A model generated the notes under the pieces. It saw only the letters and a program-made list of their open reading frames with translations, was not told the DNA's origin and did no database searches. This document shows, piece by piece, positions 31,722 through 39,249 of a stretch of DNA of 64,000 nucleotides; position 1 is the stretch's first letter; every line of letters starts with the position of its first letter. The stretch comes from Bacteroidaceae bacterium (GTDB lineage Bacteria; Bacteroidota; Bacteroidia; Bacteroidales; Bacteroidaceae). Made by a program: the position numbers and the translations under genes. The stretch lies in NCBI GenBank assembly GCA_017469925.1, contig JAFUFK010000026.1, positions 53,556-117,555 on the forward strand. Reading direction: 5' to 3'.

Positions 31722-34264
31722 GACGCACGCTATATATCTTAATGTTTATGCTTCTTTCCCTGTTGCAGGCTGTCAACGCACAGGCGCAGCAAATGGTAAA
31801 TCGTAAATATGTAAATTGTAAATATAATGATGTGTCCCTCAGCGAGGCCCTGCTTGAGTTGAACAGCGAGCAGACGGAATACGTCATCAACTTCCTCTAC
31901 AACGAACTGGAGGATTTCCGCATCACCACCACCGTCAGCCGCAAGTCGCTGTCCGATGCCATTCAGCAGATGATAGGTTTCTATCCTATCCGCATGACCG
32001 TGAAGCCCGACGACCACGAAATCTATGTGGAGTGTACCCACAAGACCGACCGCCACCTGACAGGTACCATCATCGACGAACAGGGCCTGCCGTTGCCCTA
32101 CGCCAACATTGCTATCCTCAGCCCTGCCGACTCCACGTTGCTCGGTGGCGGCGTCAGCAACGAAAGCGGTTACTTCGCCATTCCATACGAACAAGATAAA
32201 TTCCTTGCACGCGCCTCCTACGTCGGGTACAAGACCGTCTACAAACTTTGCGACCAGCCCGAAGTCGGCACGATTCGCTTACAGCCTGAAACATATACTA
32301 TCAAGGGCATACAAGTGAAAGGTGAACGCCAAATAGTCAAGGCAGAGAACGGACACCTAACCTATAACATGCCCCAACTTTTAGAAATCCTCCCTGCCGA
32401 CGATGCCTATGAAGCGTTGACCCGCATTCCTGGTATCATGGATGGCAATGGCGGTCTGTCGTTTGCAGGGCAGTCTGTGACGTTAATCATAAATGGCAAG
32501 CCCACGACTTTAAGCGCAGAGCAGGTGGTTGAACGGCTGAAGCAGATGCCTGCATCGATGTTGGCCAAAGCCGAAGTGATGGCATCCGCACCTGCCAAGT
32601 ACCATGTACACGGCATGGCCATCAATGTGATTACAAAGGACTATTCCGGCACCAATCAGTTTGCCGGTCAGTTGCAGGGCTTCTACCGACAGAACAGATA
32701 TGGCTATGGGAACGCGAAGGGCACCATGCTCTACCAGCACCAGAAACTTGGCATTGACGCTTCCTACAGATATGGCCGCGGCACTGCTTACGGACAGGTA
32801 GAGCATGAGGCGCACCATCCCTTAGGCGACCAGCGAGTGGACTATTCCGATAAGACGGAGCGCAAGAACCACACCTATAGCCACGACTACCGTATCGGTT
32901 TGGATTACGCTTTCTCCAAGGAAAGCCGTCTGAATGTGGCCTATACGGGTAAGTGGACATCTAACGATGCCACCAATACCAGCACAGGGCTGGAAACTTC
33001 TGTTCAGAAGTCGGAAACGCACACCTACCTGCACAATGTCGATGCCAACTACACATCGCCATTCGGCCTGCAACTAAGCGCATCTTACACAAACTATCAG
33101 AACCCTCGCACACAGCATCTGGACGGGCATCTGTATGATACGGAGAGAAATCTCTACGTGGACAGTCGCCAGCGTATCAGCAAATGGCTCTTTGCTGCCG
33201 ACCAGACACACGATGTGGGCAAAGGCTGGGAACTGAACTACGGCGTAGAAGCCCAACTGACCAGCAACGCGAGTTATCAGACTACACGCGATGCCAACGG
33301 CCAGCCGCTTGCTGATGCTACAAGTCATGCCGACTATGACGAACGCATTCTTGACATATACGCAGGTTTCAGTAAGCAGATAACACCATCATTCAGTGTC
33401 GAGACTTCACTTGGAGCCGAGCAATACCATACTCCAAAGTGGAACGAATGGCGATGGTACCCCACGTTGAATGCCTTGTGGACTGCTGGCAAGAACAACA
33501 TGCTCAACCTCTCCTTCAGTTCCCAAAACGTATTCCCCACATATTGGAGCACCATGAGCAGCATATTCTACTCTTCGGCTTATAGTGAAATCTGGGGAAA
33601 CCCCGACCTGAAGCCCTATTCCCAGTACGACATCGATCTCACCTGGCAACTGCGCCAGCGCTACACATTTACGGCATACGCCAAATTCATCCCCGACTAC
33701 TCCGTACAACTCGCCTACCAGCCCTCCGACCGCATGGCAGTTATCATGAAGGAAACTAATTTCAACTATCTGAATGTGTACGGCATACAGGCATCTGTGC
33801 GTTTCTCGGCGGGCAAATGGCTGAATGGCACAGTGATGGCCACAGGCAACTACCGCCACGACAAGAGTGACCGTTTCTTCGACTTACCATTTGACCGCAA
33901 ACAGTTGACGCTCATTCTCAGTTCCACTACAGCCATCCGCCTCTCTCAGCGTCACGACATACGCCTCATCCTTAATCCGCATTTCCAGTCAAAGGCCATT
34001 CAGGGCGTCTACGACATCGACCCAATGTTCCGTCTCCATGCATCCCTCCGGTGGACTTCCGACAATAAGAAATGGAGTGTCATAGCGTCTGGCCAGAATA
34101 TTACCAACAGCCGTGTCGTCACCCACTCTCGTCTGGCCAACCAAGACTATACCATGCGCGTATGGATGGAATATCCCAATGTCTCGCTGACTGCCGTCTG
34201 CCGTATCGGAGGTTTCAAGGAAAAGAAGACAAAGGCAGTAGATACCTCTCGAATGGGATATTGA
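31718..34264 (+). CDS. TonB-dependent receptor-like outer membrane protein with STN-type signalling domain
   Basis: 848 residues, started at the ATG that overlaps the anti-sigma stop. Signal peptide MRRTLYILMFMLLSLLQAVNAQAQ. A secretin/TonB short N-terminal domain (about 35-105; DVSLSEALLELNSEQTEYVINFLY) should contact the anti-sigma protein. Then come a CarboxypepD_reg-like domain (about 112-195; LTGTIIDEQGLPLPYANIAI), a plug (about 220-330; RIPGIMDGNGGLSFAGQSVTLIINGKPTTL) and a beta-barrel to the C-terminus. The ligand is unknown. It is of the 'outer membrane beta-barrel family' type rather than SusC type. A hairpin at 34293-34329 ends the operon. Confidence 0.87.
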   Translation: MRRTLYILMFMLLSLLQAVNAQAQQMVNRKYVNCKYNDVSLSEALLELNSEQTEYVINFLYNELEDFRITTTVSRKSLSDAIQQMIGFYPIRMTVKPDDHEIYVECTHKTDRHLTGTIIDEQGLPLPYANIAILSPADSTLLGGGVSNESGYFAIPYEQDKFLARASYVGYKTVYKLCDQPEVGTIRLQPETYTIKGIQVKGERQIVKAENGHLTYNMPQLLEILPADDAYEALTRIPGIMDGNGGLSFAGQSVTLIINGKPTTLSAEQVVERLKQMPASMLAKAEVMASAPAKYHVHGMAINVITKDYSGTNQFAGQLQGFYRQNRYGYGNAKGTMLYQHQKLGIDASYRYGRGTAYGQVEHEAHHPLGDQRVDYSDKTERKNHTYSHDYRIGLDYAFSKESRLNVAYTGKWTSNDATNTSTGLETSVQKSETHTYLHNVDANYTSPFGLQLSASYTNYQNPRTQHLDGHLYDTERNLYVDSRQRISKWLFAADQTHDVGKGWELNYGVEAQLTSNASYQTTRDANGQPLADATSHADYDERILDIYAGFSKQITPSFSVETSLGAEQYHTPKWNEWRWYPTLNALWTAGKNNMLNLSFSSQNVFPTYWSTMSSIFYSSAYSEIWGNPDLKPYSQYDIDLTWQLRQRYTFTAYAKFIPDYSVQLAYQPSDRMAVIMKETNFNYLNVYGIQASVRFSAGKWLNGTVMATGNYRHDKSDRFFDLPFDRKQLTLILSSTTAIRLSQRHDIRLILNPHFQSKAIQGVYDIDPMFRLHASLRWTSDNKKWSVIASGQNITNSRVVTHSRLANQDYTMRVWMEYPNVSLTAVCRIGGFKEKKTKAVDTSRMGY

Positions 34265-34292
34265 ACCGACTATAATTCTCTTTCTCGTTTAG

Positions 34293-34329
34293 ATGGGCAG
34301 TCGTCGGCCTTCGTGCCGACGCTGCCCAT
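34293..34329 (+). terminator. Hairpin terminator of the sigma/anti-sigma/receptor operon
   Basis: ATGGGCAG-TC-GTCGG pairs with CCGAC-G-CTGCCCAT around CCTTCGTG, 29 bp after the receptor stop. Confidence 0.7.
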
Positions 34330-34399
34330 TAAAGACTTTCATTTTTTTAGTTTACCTTTCCCGTTCTCATTCGTGTTAATAGCAGAAGTGCATCAACAA

Positions 34400-34822
34400 A
34401 TGGAATCGCAAGACTTTCAACATATCGCAACAGCCGTTCGCCCAATGCTGATGAATCTCTGCCGGAGTTTCTTCGACAGACAGGAACTGGCCTACGATGC
34501 GGAGGATGCCGTATTAGCATTCGACAGTGGAGCATAAAGCAACCTGCTCGCCAACGATTGGCCACAACGGCATCCATCCTCGGTTAAAGGCATCAAGAAA
34601 GGACACCTCACGGGCTATGGTGACGGACGGGCAGCGATAACAAAAGGCAAGACCACCCTAACGCTCGGCGGGCGCATGTTCAAGAAACTGCGAACGGCTT
34701 TCTCCGACATCTCTCATCTTAAAGAGAGCAAAGGCATCGACGGCCTCTTCGGTTGCGAGGTGCTTGCCAAACAAAAACTGCTCATCTCTTACAAACGCCA
34801 AGAACTGATACTGCTTGATTAA
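34400..34822 (+). pseudogene. Chimeric pseudogene: ECF sigma N-terminus joined to retropepsin-like aspartyl protease
   Basis: One reading frame runs from 34400 to 34822 with a single internal TAA (about 34535). The first 38 codons, MESQDFQHIATAVRPMLMNLCRSFFDRQELAYDAEDAV, are the start of sigma-70 region 2. They join directly to LAFDSGA-stop-SNLLANDW, an aspartyl-protease active-site motif (FDSGA). This continues to FGCEVLAKQKLLISYKRQELILLD, the typical end of Bacteroidetes retropepsin-like proteins. It is best explained by a deletion fusing two neighbouring genes, then a nonsense change. Confidence 0.75.
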
Positions 34823-34897
34823 GGCTGAAAGCAATATAGACATGCAAAACCGATGGCGTATGTCATAAAACGATAGGTGCTGTTCTGGGCGCAGAAA

Positions 34898-34929
34898 CTC
34901 CCCTGTCCATTGTCATGTGGGCAAGGGGA
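34898..34929. terminator. Terminator-like hairpin related to the XRE-module hairpins
   Basis: CTCCCCTGTCC and GGCAAGGGGAT pair around ATTGTCATGTG. The sequence matches the hairpin at 30253-30284 with few changes, so it may be another remnant of that module. Confidence 0.5.
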
Positions 34930-35039
34930 TAATGCCTTTTACTTGTAAGGTCACTTGAACGGCAAAATATCGTAATGCTTTATTCAGTGTCATTGAATAA
35001 AATTTTTTGTATTTGTTTGACTGTATTGAATAAAATTCA

Positions 35040-35047
35040 TAACTTTG
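35040..35047 (+). promoter_or_regulatory. Putative -7 box (TAACTTTG) of the ATPase gene
   Basis: TAACTTTG lies 18 bp before the chosen start at 35066. The in-frame ATG at 35045 lies within the box. Confidence 0.6.
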
Positions 35048-35065
35048 CCCACAAAAAGGCAGAAT

Positions 35066-36325
35066 ATGGCAATCACGAAAGAAACAATCAGGAGCCTGAT
35101 TAAAGAAGGGCAGGAGACGCTTGGAGAAGTAGAACTGTACAATCGTCCATACGAATTTGAGGAGAATGGTCGCTATGTGCTTGTCGGCGTCAGACAGGCA
35201 GGCAAGAGTTACATGCTCTACAAACGTGCAAAGCAATTATTAGCCAGTGGTCGTAGCCTCGAGGAAATGGTGTATATCGATTTCGACGATGAGCGTCTGT
35301 TAGGTATGACTGCTGCCGACCTGGATTTGATTCTTCAGGCATACGGTTCTGTATATAGTCACAGACCTATTCTTTTCTTCGATGAGATTCAGAATGTCGA
35401 CGGCTGGGAGCACTTTGCCCGTCGCCTGGCCAATCAGAAATATCAGGTGTTCATCACGGGTAGCAATGCCAAGATGCTGAGTCGCGACATACAGACCACC
35501 CTGGGAGGCAGATACTTGGACGGAAGAGTGTTTCCATACTCCTTTGCGGAATATCTTGCAGCCCAAGGCATTGCCTTATCAAAGGAATGGCAGCACGGAA
35601 AAGTCCGTTCCCAAGTTCAACAGGCTTTTACTAAATATCTGTTGTGGGGAGGCTTCCCTGAATTGCTTTTGTATCGGAACAAACGTCGCTGGCTAAATGA
35701 TCTTTACGAGAAGATTCTACTGGGCGATGTGATTCAGCGCAACAAGGTCAAAAATGAAATGGCCCTGCGCCTCACCATCAAACGTCTGGCAGATAACGTG
35801 ATGCAGCCTACATCCTATAACAGGATTGCTAACCTTGTAAAAGGTACAGGTGTGAGTACATCGGTAGCCTCTGTAATCGACTATGTACGCTATGCAAAAG
35901 AGGCTTGTATGTTGTTCCCGTTGGATAACTATGCCTCCAAGTTCGTAGAAAAAGAAACGGTCAAGAAGCACTATTTTGTAGATAATGGTCTGCTCAGTAT
36001 CTTCTTGATAGGTGGTGAGACGGCCTTACTGGAGAATCTTTGTGCAGTCCATCTTTACAAGAAATATGAGGGTGGGCTTTATTTTTATAACAAAGGCATA
36101 GAGGTGGATTTCGTCGTGCCCGATGAGTCATACGCCGTACAAGTTTCCTATTCCATCAGTGACGAGGATACTCGCAAGCGTGAGGTTGACGGATTGAAGA
36201 AACTGCACGCTTTCCTGCCATTGAAGCGTATGGTCATCGTAACATTCGATGAAGAGGAAACCGTCAAACTTGGCGATGGCTGCATCATCGAGGTCATTCC
36301 CGCATGGAAGTGGCTACTTGAATAG
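35066..36325 (+). CDS. AAA-type ATPase with DUF4143 domain
   Basis: 419 residues, cytoplasmic. Walker A is LVGVRQAGKSYM (Lys47), Walker B is RPILFFDEIQNVDGW, and a sensor-like motif is FITGSNAKML. The C-terminal half contains DUF4143, with YASKFVEKETVKKHYFVDNGLL and a nuclease-superfamily-like end (YEGGLYFYNKGIEVDFVVPDESYAVQVSYSISD). These 'ATP-binding, DUF4143' proteins are widespread and mostly uncharacterised. They often behave as accessory genes. GC is clearly below that of the flanking genes, consistent with transfer. Confidence 0.88.
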   Translation: MAITKETIRSLIKEGQETLGEVELYNRPYEFEENGRYVLVGVRQAGKSYMLYKRAKQLLASGRSLEEMVYIDFDDERLLGMTAADLDLILQAYGSVYSHRPILFFDEIQNVDGWEHFARRLANQKYQVFITGSNAKMLSRDIQTTLGGRYLDGRVFPYSFAEYLAAQGIALSKEWQHGKVRSQVQQAFTKYLLWGGFPELLLYRNKRRWLNDLYEKILLGDVIQRNKVKNEMALRLTIKRLADNVMQPTSYNRIANLVKGTGVSTSVASVIDYVRYAKEACMLFPLDNYASKFVEKETVKKHYFVDNGLLSIFLIGGETALLENLCAVHLYKKYEGGLYFYNKGIEVDFVVPDESYAVQVSYSISDEDTRKREVDGLKKLHAFLPLKRMVIVTFDEEETVKLGDGCIIEVIPAWKWLLE

Positions 36326-36380
36326 CAAAAACTCTCATCTTAATTCTTTGCGGTCGCAATTCATCAAAACGCATATAACA

Positions 36381-37076
36381 ATGAACAAGAAAACCATCAC
36401 ACGGTTCATCAAAATCGGCTTTGTGCCATTGCTTTGTTTTTACGTGATAGCCTTAACCCTGCGCCTGACAACGATAGCCCTTGCCAACAAGTATCCAATG
36501 CTTAGGGAGAACTATCTGTTTCAATTATCTACGGGCCTCGGGCCTGCCATCGGAGCTTTTGTCGCAATGGCCGTATTCAAGCGTAAGACAGAATATACCC
36601 TCACGGGCAAGTCTGTATGGAAATCTGTTGTGACGATACTCGTGCCGTGCCTCGTGTTCGGTATTATCGGAGGATGGAATATGGGGGGAATGTGCTTGTT
36701 GGCCTTTACGTATGGGCTATTGGAAGAATACGGTTGGCGAGGCTTTCTGCAATATGAACTTCGGGGACTGCCCATGTGGCAGTACGTCCTTATCATCACG
36801 GTCATGTGGTTTCTGTGGCATCTGGATTTTAACCAACGTAACCTATTGCCCTTCTTCGTGCTTCTGCTTTTTGCCTCATGGGGAATAGGAAAGGTGATGA
36901 CCGATACTCATTCGCTGCTTTTCTGCGCTGCATTCCATGGCATCGTCAATTTCTCGAAACACGGCCTGCTCGCCGATACCACTTTCCTCATCACCTTCGT
37001 CAGCGTTATCGCGTTTTGGATAGTAATTTGGTATTTCATTTATTTGCCAAAGAAGCAGAATATACAAAACAGATAA
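36381..37076 (+). CDS. CPBP-family intramembrane metalloprotease-like protein
   Basis: 231 residues, started at the ATG (36381) that begins the first hydrophobic block (MNKKTITRFIKIGFVPLLCFYVIAL). About seven membrane helices. The conserved motifs are EEYGWRGFLQYEL (EExxxR type), FLWHLDF (second motif His) and FCAAFHGIVNF (third His). In bacteria such Abi/CPBP proteins act in self-immunity or protein processing at the membrane, and the substrate here is unknown. It follows the ATPase gene by 55 bp in the same low-GC block. Confidence 0.85.
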   Translation: MNKKTITRFIKIGFVPLLCFYVIALTLRLTTIALANKYPMLRENYLFQLSTGLGPAIGAFVAMAVFKRKTEYTLTGKSVWKSVVTILVPCLVFGIIGGWNMGGMCLLAFTYGLLEEYGWRGFLQYELRGLPMWQYVLIITVMWFLWHLDFNQRNLLPFFVLLLFASWGIGKVMTDTHSLLFCAAFHGIVNFSKHGLLADTTFLITFVSVIAFWIVIWYFIYLPKKQNIQNR

Positions 37077-37402
37077 GATTACAGGCAAGGGTAGATAACT
37101 TTATGGCTGCATGAGCCGAACGTCGGTCACCCTTCTTCCGTTTATGGCATATCCAGTTGGCTGAGAAACGCAAGGCTTTCCTCGCCAGAGACTACGTCGG
37201 CATGCTTGCCATCCCACAGGACGAGCATGGGCAATCCCGTAGGAATAGGCACTCCCTCGTCGCCGACTTCGCCGAGAGCGAAAACGTCCTTTCCGTCCTG
37301 AAGAACGAGAAAGCGAAGGCCATCCGCTTTACCACACTCGATGCCCTGTGCCGTGCCCTCGACTGCCAGCCTGGCGACCTGCTGGAGTACGTCGGGGACT
37401 GA
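37077..37402 (+). pseudogene. Remnants of a RAYT 3' end and of an XRE gene
   Basis: 37077-37127 is a diverged copy of the last 50 or so bases around the RAYT stop (37413-37462). Shared blocks are GATTACAGGCAAG and CTGCATGAGCCGAACGTCGG. Between the two copies, from about 37285, the sequence becomes a close copy of the XRE gene at 29072: LKNEKAKAIRF, TLDALCRALDCQPGDLLEY, then TGA at 37402. Its N-terminal half is replaced by unrelated DNA. A composite of mobile-element debris. Confidence 0.7.
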
Positions 37403-37436
37403 CACCAGACAAGATTACAGGCAAGAGGAGGTGGTT

Positions 37437-38480
37437 TTATGACTGCATGAGCCGAACGTCGGTTGTTGTGTTGCAGATGGTGCGAGCCATGTCGTTGAGC
37501 GTCAGGCATTGCGAGCGGCTGATGGTGCGGCTGTCGGTGTGGTGCTCCCATGGTGCCAGAACGAGGAGCGTCCCTGCGGCACACGCCTCGAAATAGCGAC
37601 CGTGGGGCTTCTCGTACTCGCCAAAGCCGTTCTCACGCAGTAGGATGAGGGGCATGCCCTGCTCTATGGCGGCCTGCACGATAGCCTTTTCGCCCGGGCT
37701 GATGCCAGGCGTGACAAGCACCGCCCCCTCTTCGCAACGCTGTTGCATCCGTGTCGTTTCCTGGGCAATCTCCTCTGCCGTGGCGCGTCGGTGCATGAAC
37801 ACTTGCAGGCGTTCGGTGCGTTTCAGCAGGAAGATATTGCCCATGGAGGCGTACTCTTGTCCGCCGATGCGCAGGTGCTGACGAATGCGGAACAGGTCGG
37901 GCTTCATGCGTTTGATGGCCAGTCGGCGCGGGTTGTCTTGGATGTAGGCGTGCAGTGTCTGTAGTTGTCCCTTGTGCATGAGCACGCGGTCGTGGTAGCC
38001 TTTCTCCCATAGCGAGGGGCGGCGGGGAGGAGAGGAGGGAGAGGGCAGCGGCGCTGAAGCGCCACTCACAGGACGAAAGGGAGCGCCATTCACAGGACGG
38101 GGGAGGGTGTCCTGTTTGCTGCGCTTTAGCGCGGCATCGCTCTCCTGCCACCAGGCTTGGCTGCACTTTGCTTTCAGGCTGGCGACGACCCGCCCGAGGT
38201 GCTGGGGCATCCACTCACGCACGAAGAGCAGGAGATGTATGTGGTCGGGCATGACGACGTAGTCGAGTATCTGCAGTTGAGGGTAGCGCTGAGGCAAGGC
38301 TTGTATCTCCCGTTCGACACATGCCCCTAAAGGGGAAAGGCTGATGCGGGCCTGTAGGGGTGTGCTTGCCAGTTGACCGAAACGTGGAACGCGCCCGTCG
38401 GTGACGAGCGTCAGCATGTAGATACCCCTCTCGTTGTAGTCGTGATGGCTCAGCCGCCGATGCATGGTCTGGTTTGCCAC
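37437..38480 (-). CDS. REP-associated tyrosine transposase-like (Y1/HUH) protein with extra C-terminal domain
   Basis: 347 residues. The N-terminal half (about 1-200) is a Y1-type transposase: YNERGIYMLTLVTDGR, the HUH-like VMPDHIHLLLFVREW, a Leu-rich helix, PSLWEKGYHDRVL and the catalytic-Tyr region HAYIQDNPRRLAIK. Such RAYT proteins act on hairpin REP sequences. The rest (about 210-347) is not transposase-like: MGNIFLLKRTERLQVF, EGAVLVTPGISPGEKAIVQAAIEQGMPLILL and GRYFEACAAGTLLVLAPWE suggest a Rossmann-like DprA/SLOG-type domain. A repetitive insert (24-bp tandem repeat, about 38050-38105) adds PVNGAPFRPVSGASA. It lies 13 bp after xth on the same strand. Confidence 0.82.
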   Translation of the reverse strand: MANQTMHRRLSHHDYNERGIYMLTLVTDGRVPRFGQLASTPLQARISLSPLGACVEREIQALPQRYPQLQILDYVVMPDHIHLLLFVREWMPQHLGRVVASLKAKCSQAWWQESDAALKRSKQDTLPRPVNGAPFRPVSGASAPLPSPSSPPRRPSLWEKGYHDRVLMHKGQLQTLHAYIQDNPRRLAIKRMKPDLFRIRQHLRIGGQEYASMGNIFLLKRTERLQVFMHRRATAEEIAQETTRMQQRCEEGAVLVTPGISPGEKAIVQAAIEQGMPLILLRENGFGEYEKPHGRYFEACAAGTLLVLAPWEHHTDSRTISRSQCLTLNDMARTICNTTTDVRLMQS

Positions 38481-38493
38481 GGCGCCTCTCGCT

Positions 38494-39249
38494 TTACAGG
38501 TCCATGACTACCTCGACGGGGCAGTGGTCGCTGCCGAAGATTTCGTTGTGGATGCTGGCGGATTGCAGGTTGGGCACCAAACGGTTGGAGACGATGAAGT
38601 AGTCGATGCGCCACCCTGCGTTCTTCTCGCGGGCACGGAAGCGGTAACTCCACCACGAATAGGCATCGGTGAGGTCGGGGAAGAAGTGGCGGAAGGTGTC
38701 GGTGAAACCGGCGGCGAGCAGTTGCGTCATCTTCTCACGCTCCTCGTCGGTGAAGCCTGCATTCTGACGGTTCGTCTTCGGATTCTTCAGGTCAATCTCT
38801 TTGTGCGCCACGTTCAGGTCACCGCAAAGTATGACCGGCTTCTCCGCATCGAGGCGAAGCAGGTACTGGCGGAAATCGTCCTCCCACTGCATGCGATACT
38901 GGAGCCGGCGCAGGCCGTCCTGGCTGTTCGGCGTATAGCAGCAGACGAGAAAGAAGCGCTCATACTCGAGCGTGATGACGCGCCCCTCGTGGTCGTGCTC
39001 GTCAATGCCCATGCCATAGCGTACTGACACAGGGACGTGCTTCGTGAAGATGGCCGTGCCCGAGTAGCCTTTCTTGTCGGCATAGTTCCAAAAACTCTGG
39101 TAGCCGAGGAAGGCCATGTCCAACTGTCCTGCCTGCATCTTCGTCTCTTGTAGGCAGAAGAAATCAGCATCCAGCGACTCGAAGGCTTCGCCGAAGTTCT
39201 TCGAGGCTACGGCCCGCAGGCCGTTGACGTTCCAACTGATGAATTTCAT
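38494..39249 (-). CDS. xth: Exodeoxyribonuclease III
   Basis: 251 residues, cytoplasmic AP endonuclease and 3'-5' exonuclease of base-excision repair. All EEP-fold motifs are present: FISWNVNGLRA, FFCLQETKM (metal Glu), CCYTPNSQ, LCGDLNVAHKEIDL, AGWRIDYFIVS and SDHCPVEV (catalytic Asp-His). Length is normal for the family. Its start overlaps the stop of the CotH gene by 4 bp, so it is translationally linked to a gene with no obvious repair role. Confidence 0.95.
   Translation of the reverse strand: MKFISWNVNGLRAVASKNFGEAFESLDADFFCLQETKMQAGQLDMAFLGYQSFWNYADKKGYSGTAIFTKHVPVSVRYGMGIDEHDHEGRVITLEYERFFLVCCYTPNSQDGLRRLQYRMQWEDDFRQYLLRLDAEKPVILCGDLNVAHKEIDLKNPKTNRQNAGFTDEEREKMTQLLAAGFTDTFRHFFPDLTDAYSWWSYRFRAREKNAGWRIDYFIVSNRLVPNLQSASIHNEIFGSDHCPVEVVMDL

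Noticed and set aside
37142-37282. Minus-strand frame reading DVFALGEVGDEGVPIPTGLPM as a gene
   Set aside because: It looks protein-like, but it has no start context, is interrupted by the XRE remnant and is under 90 codons. Kept only as part of the composite pseudogene region.
38050-38105. 24-bp tandem repeat in the RAYT-like gene as another palindrome array
   Set aside because: The two copies are direct repeats without dyad symmetry, and the period is 24 bp. It is an in-frame coding duplication.
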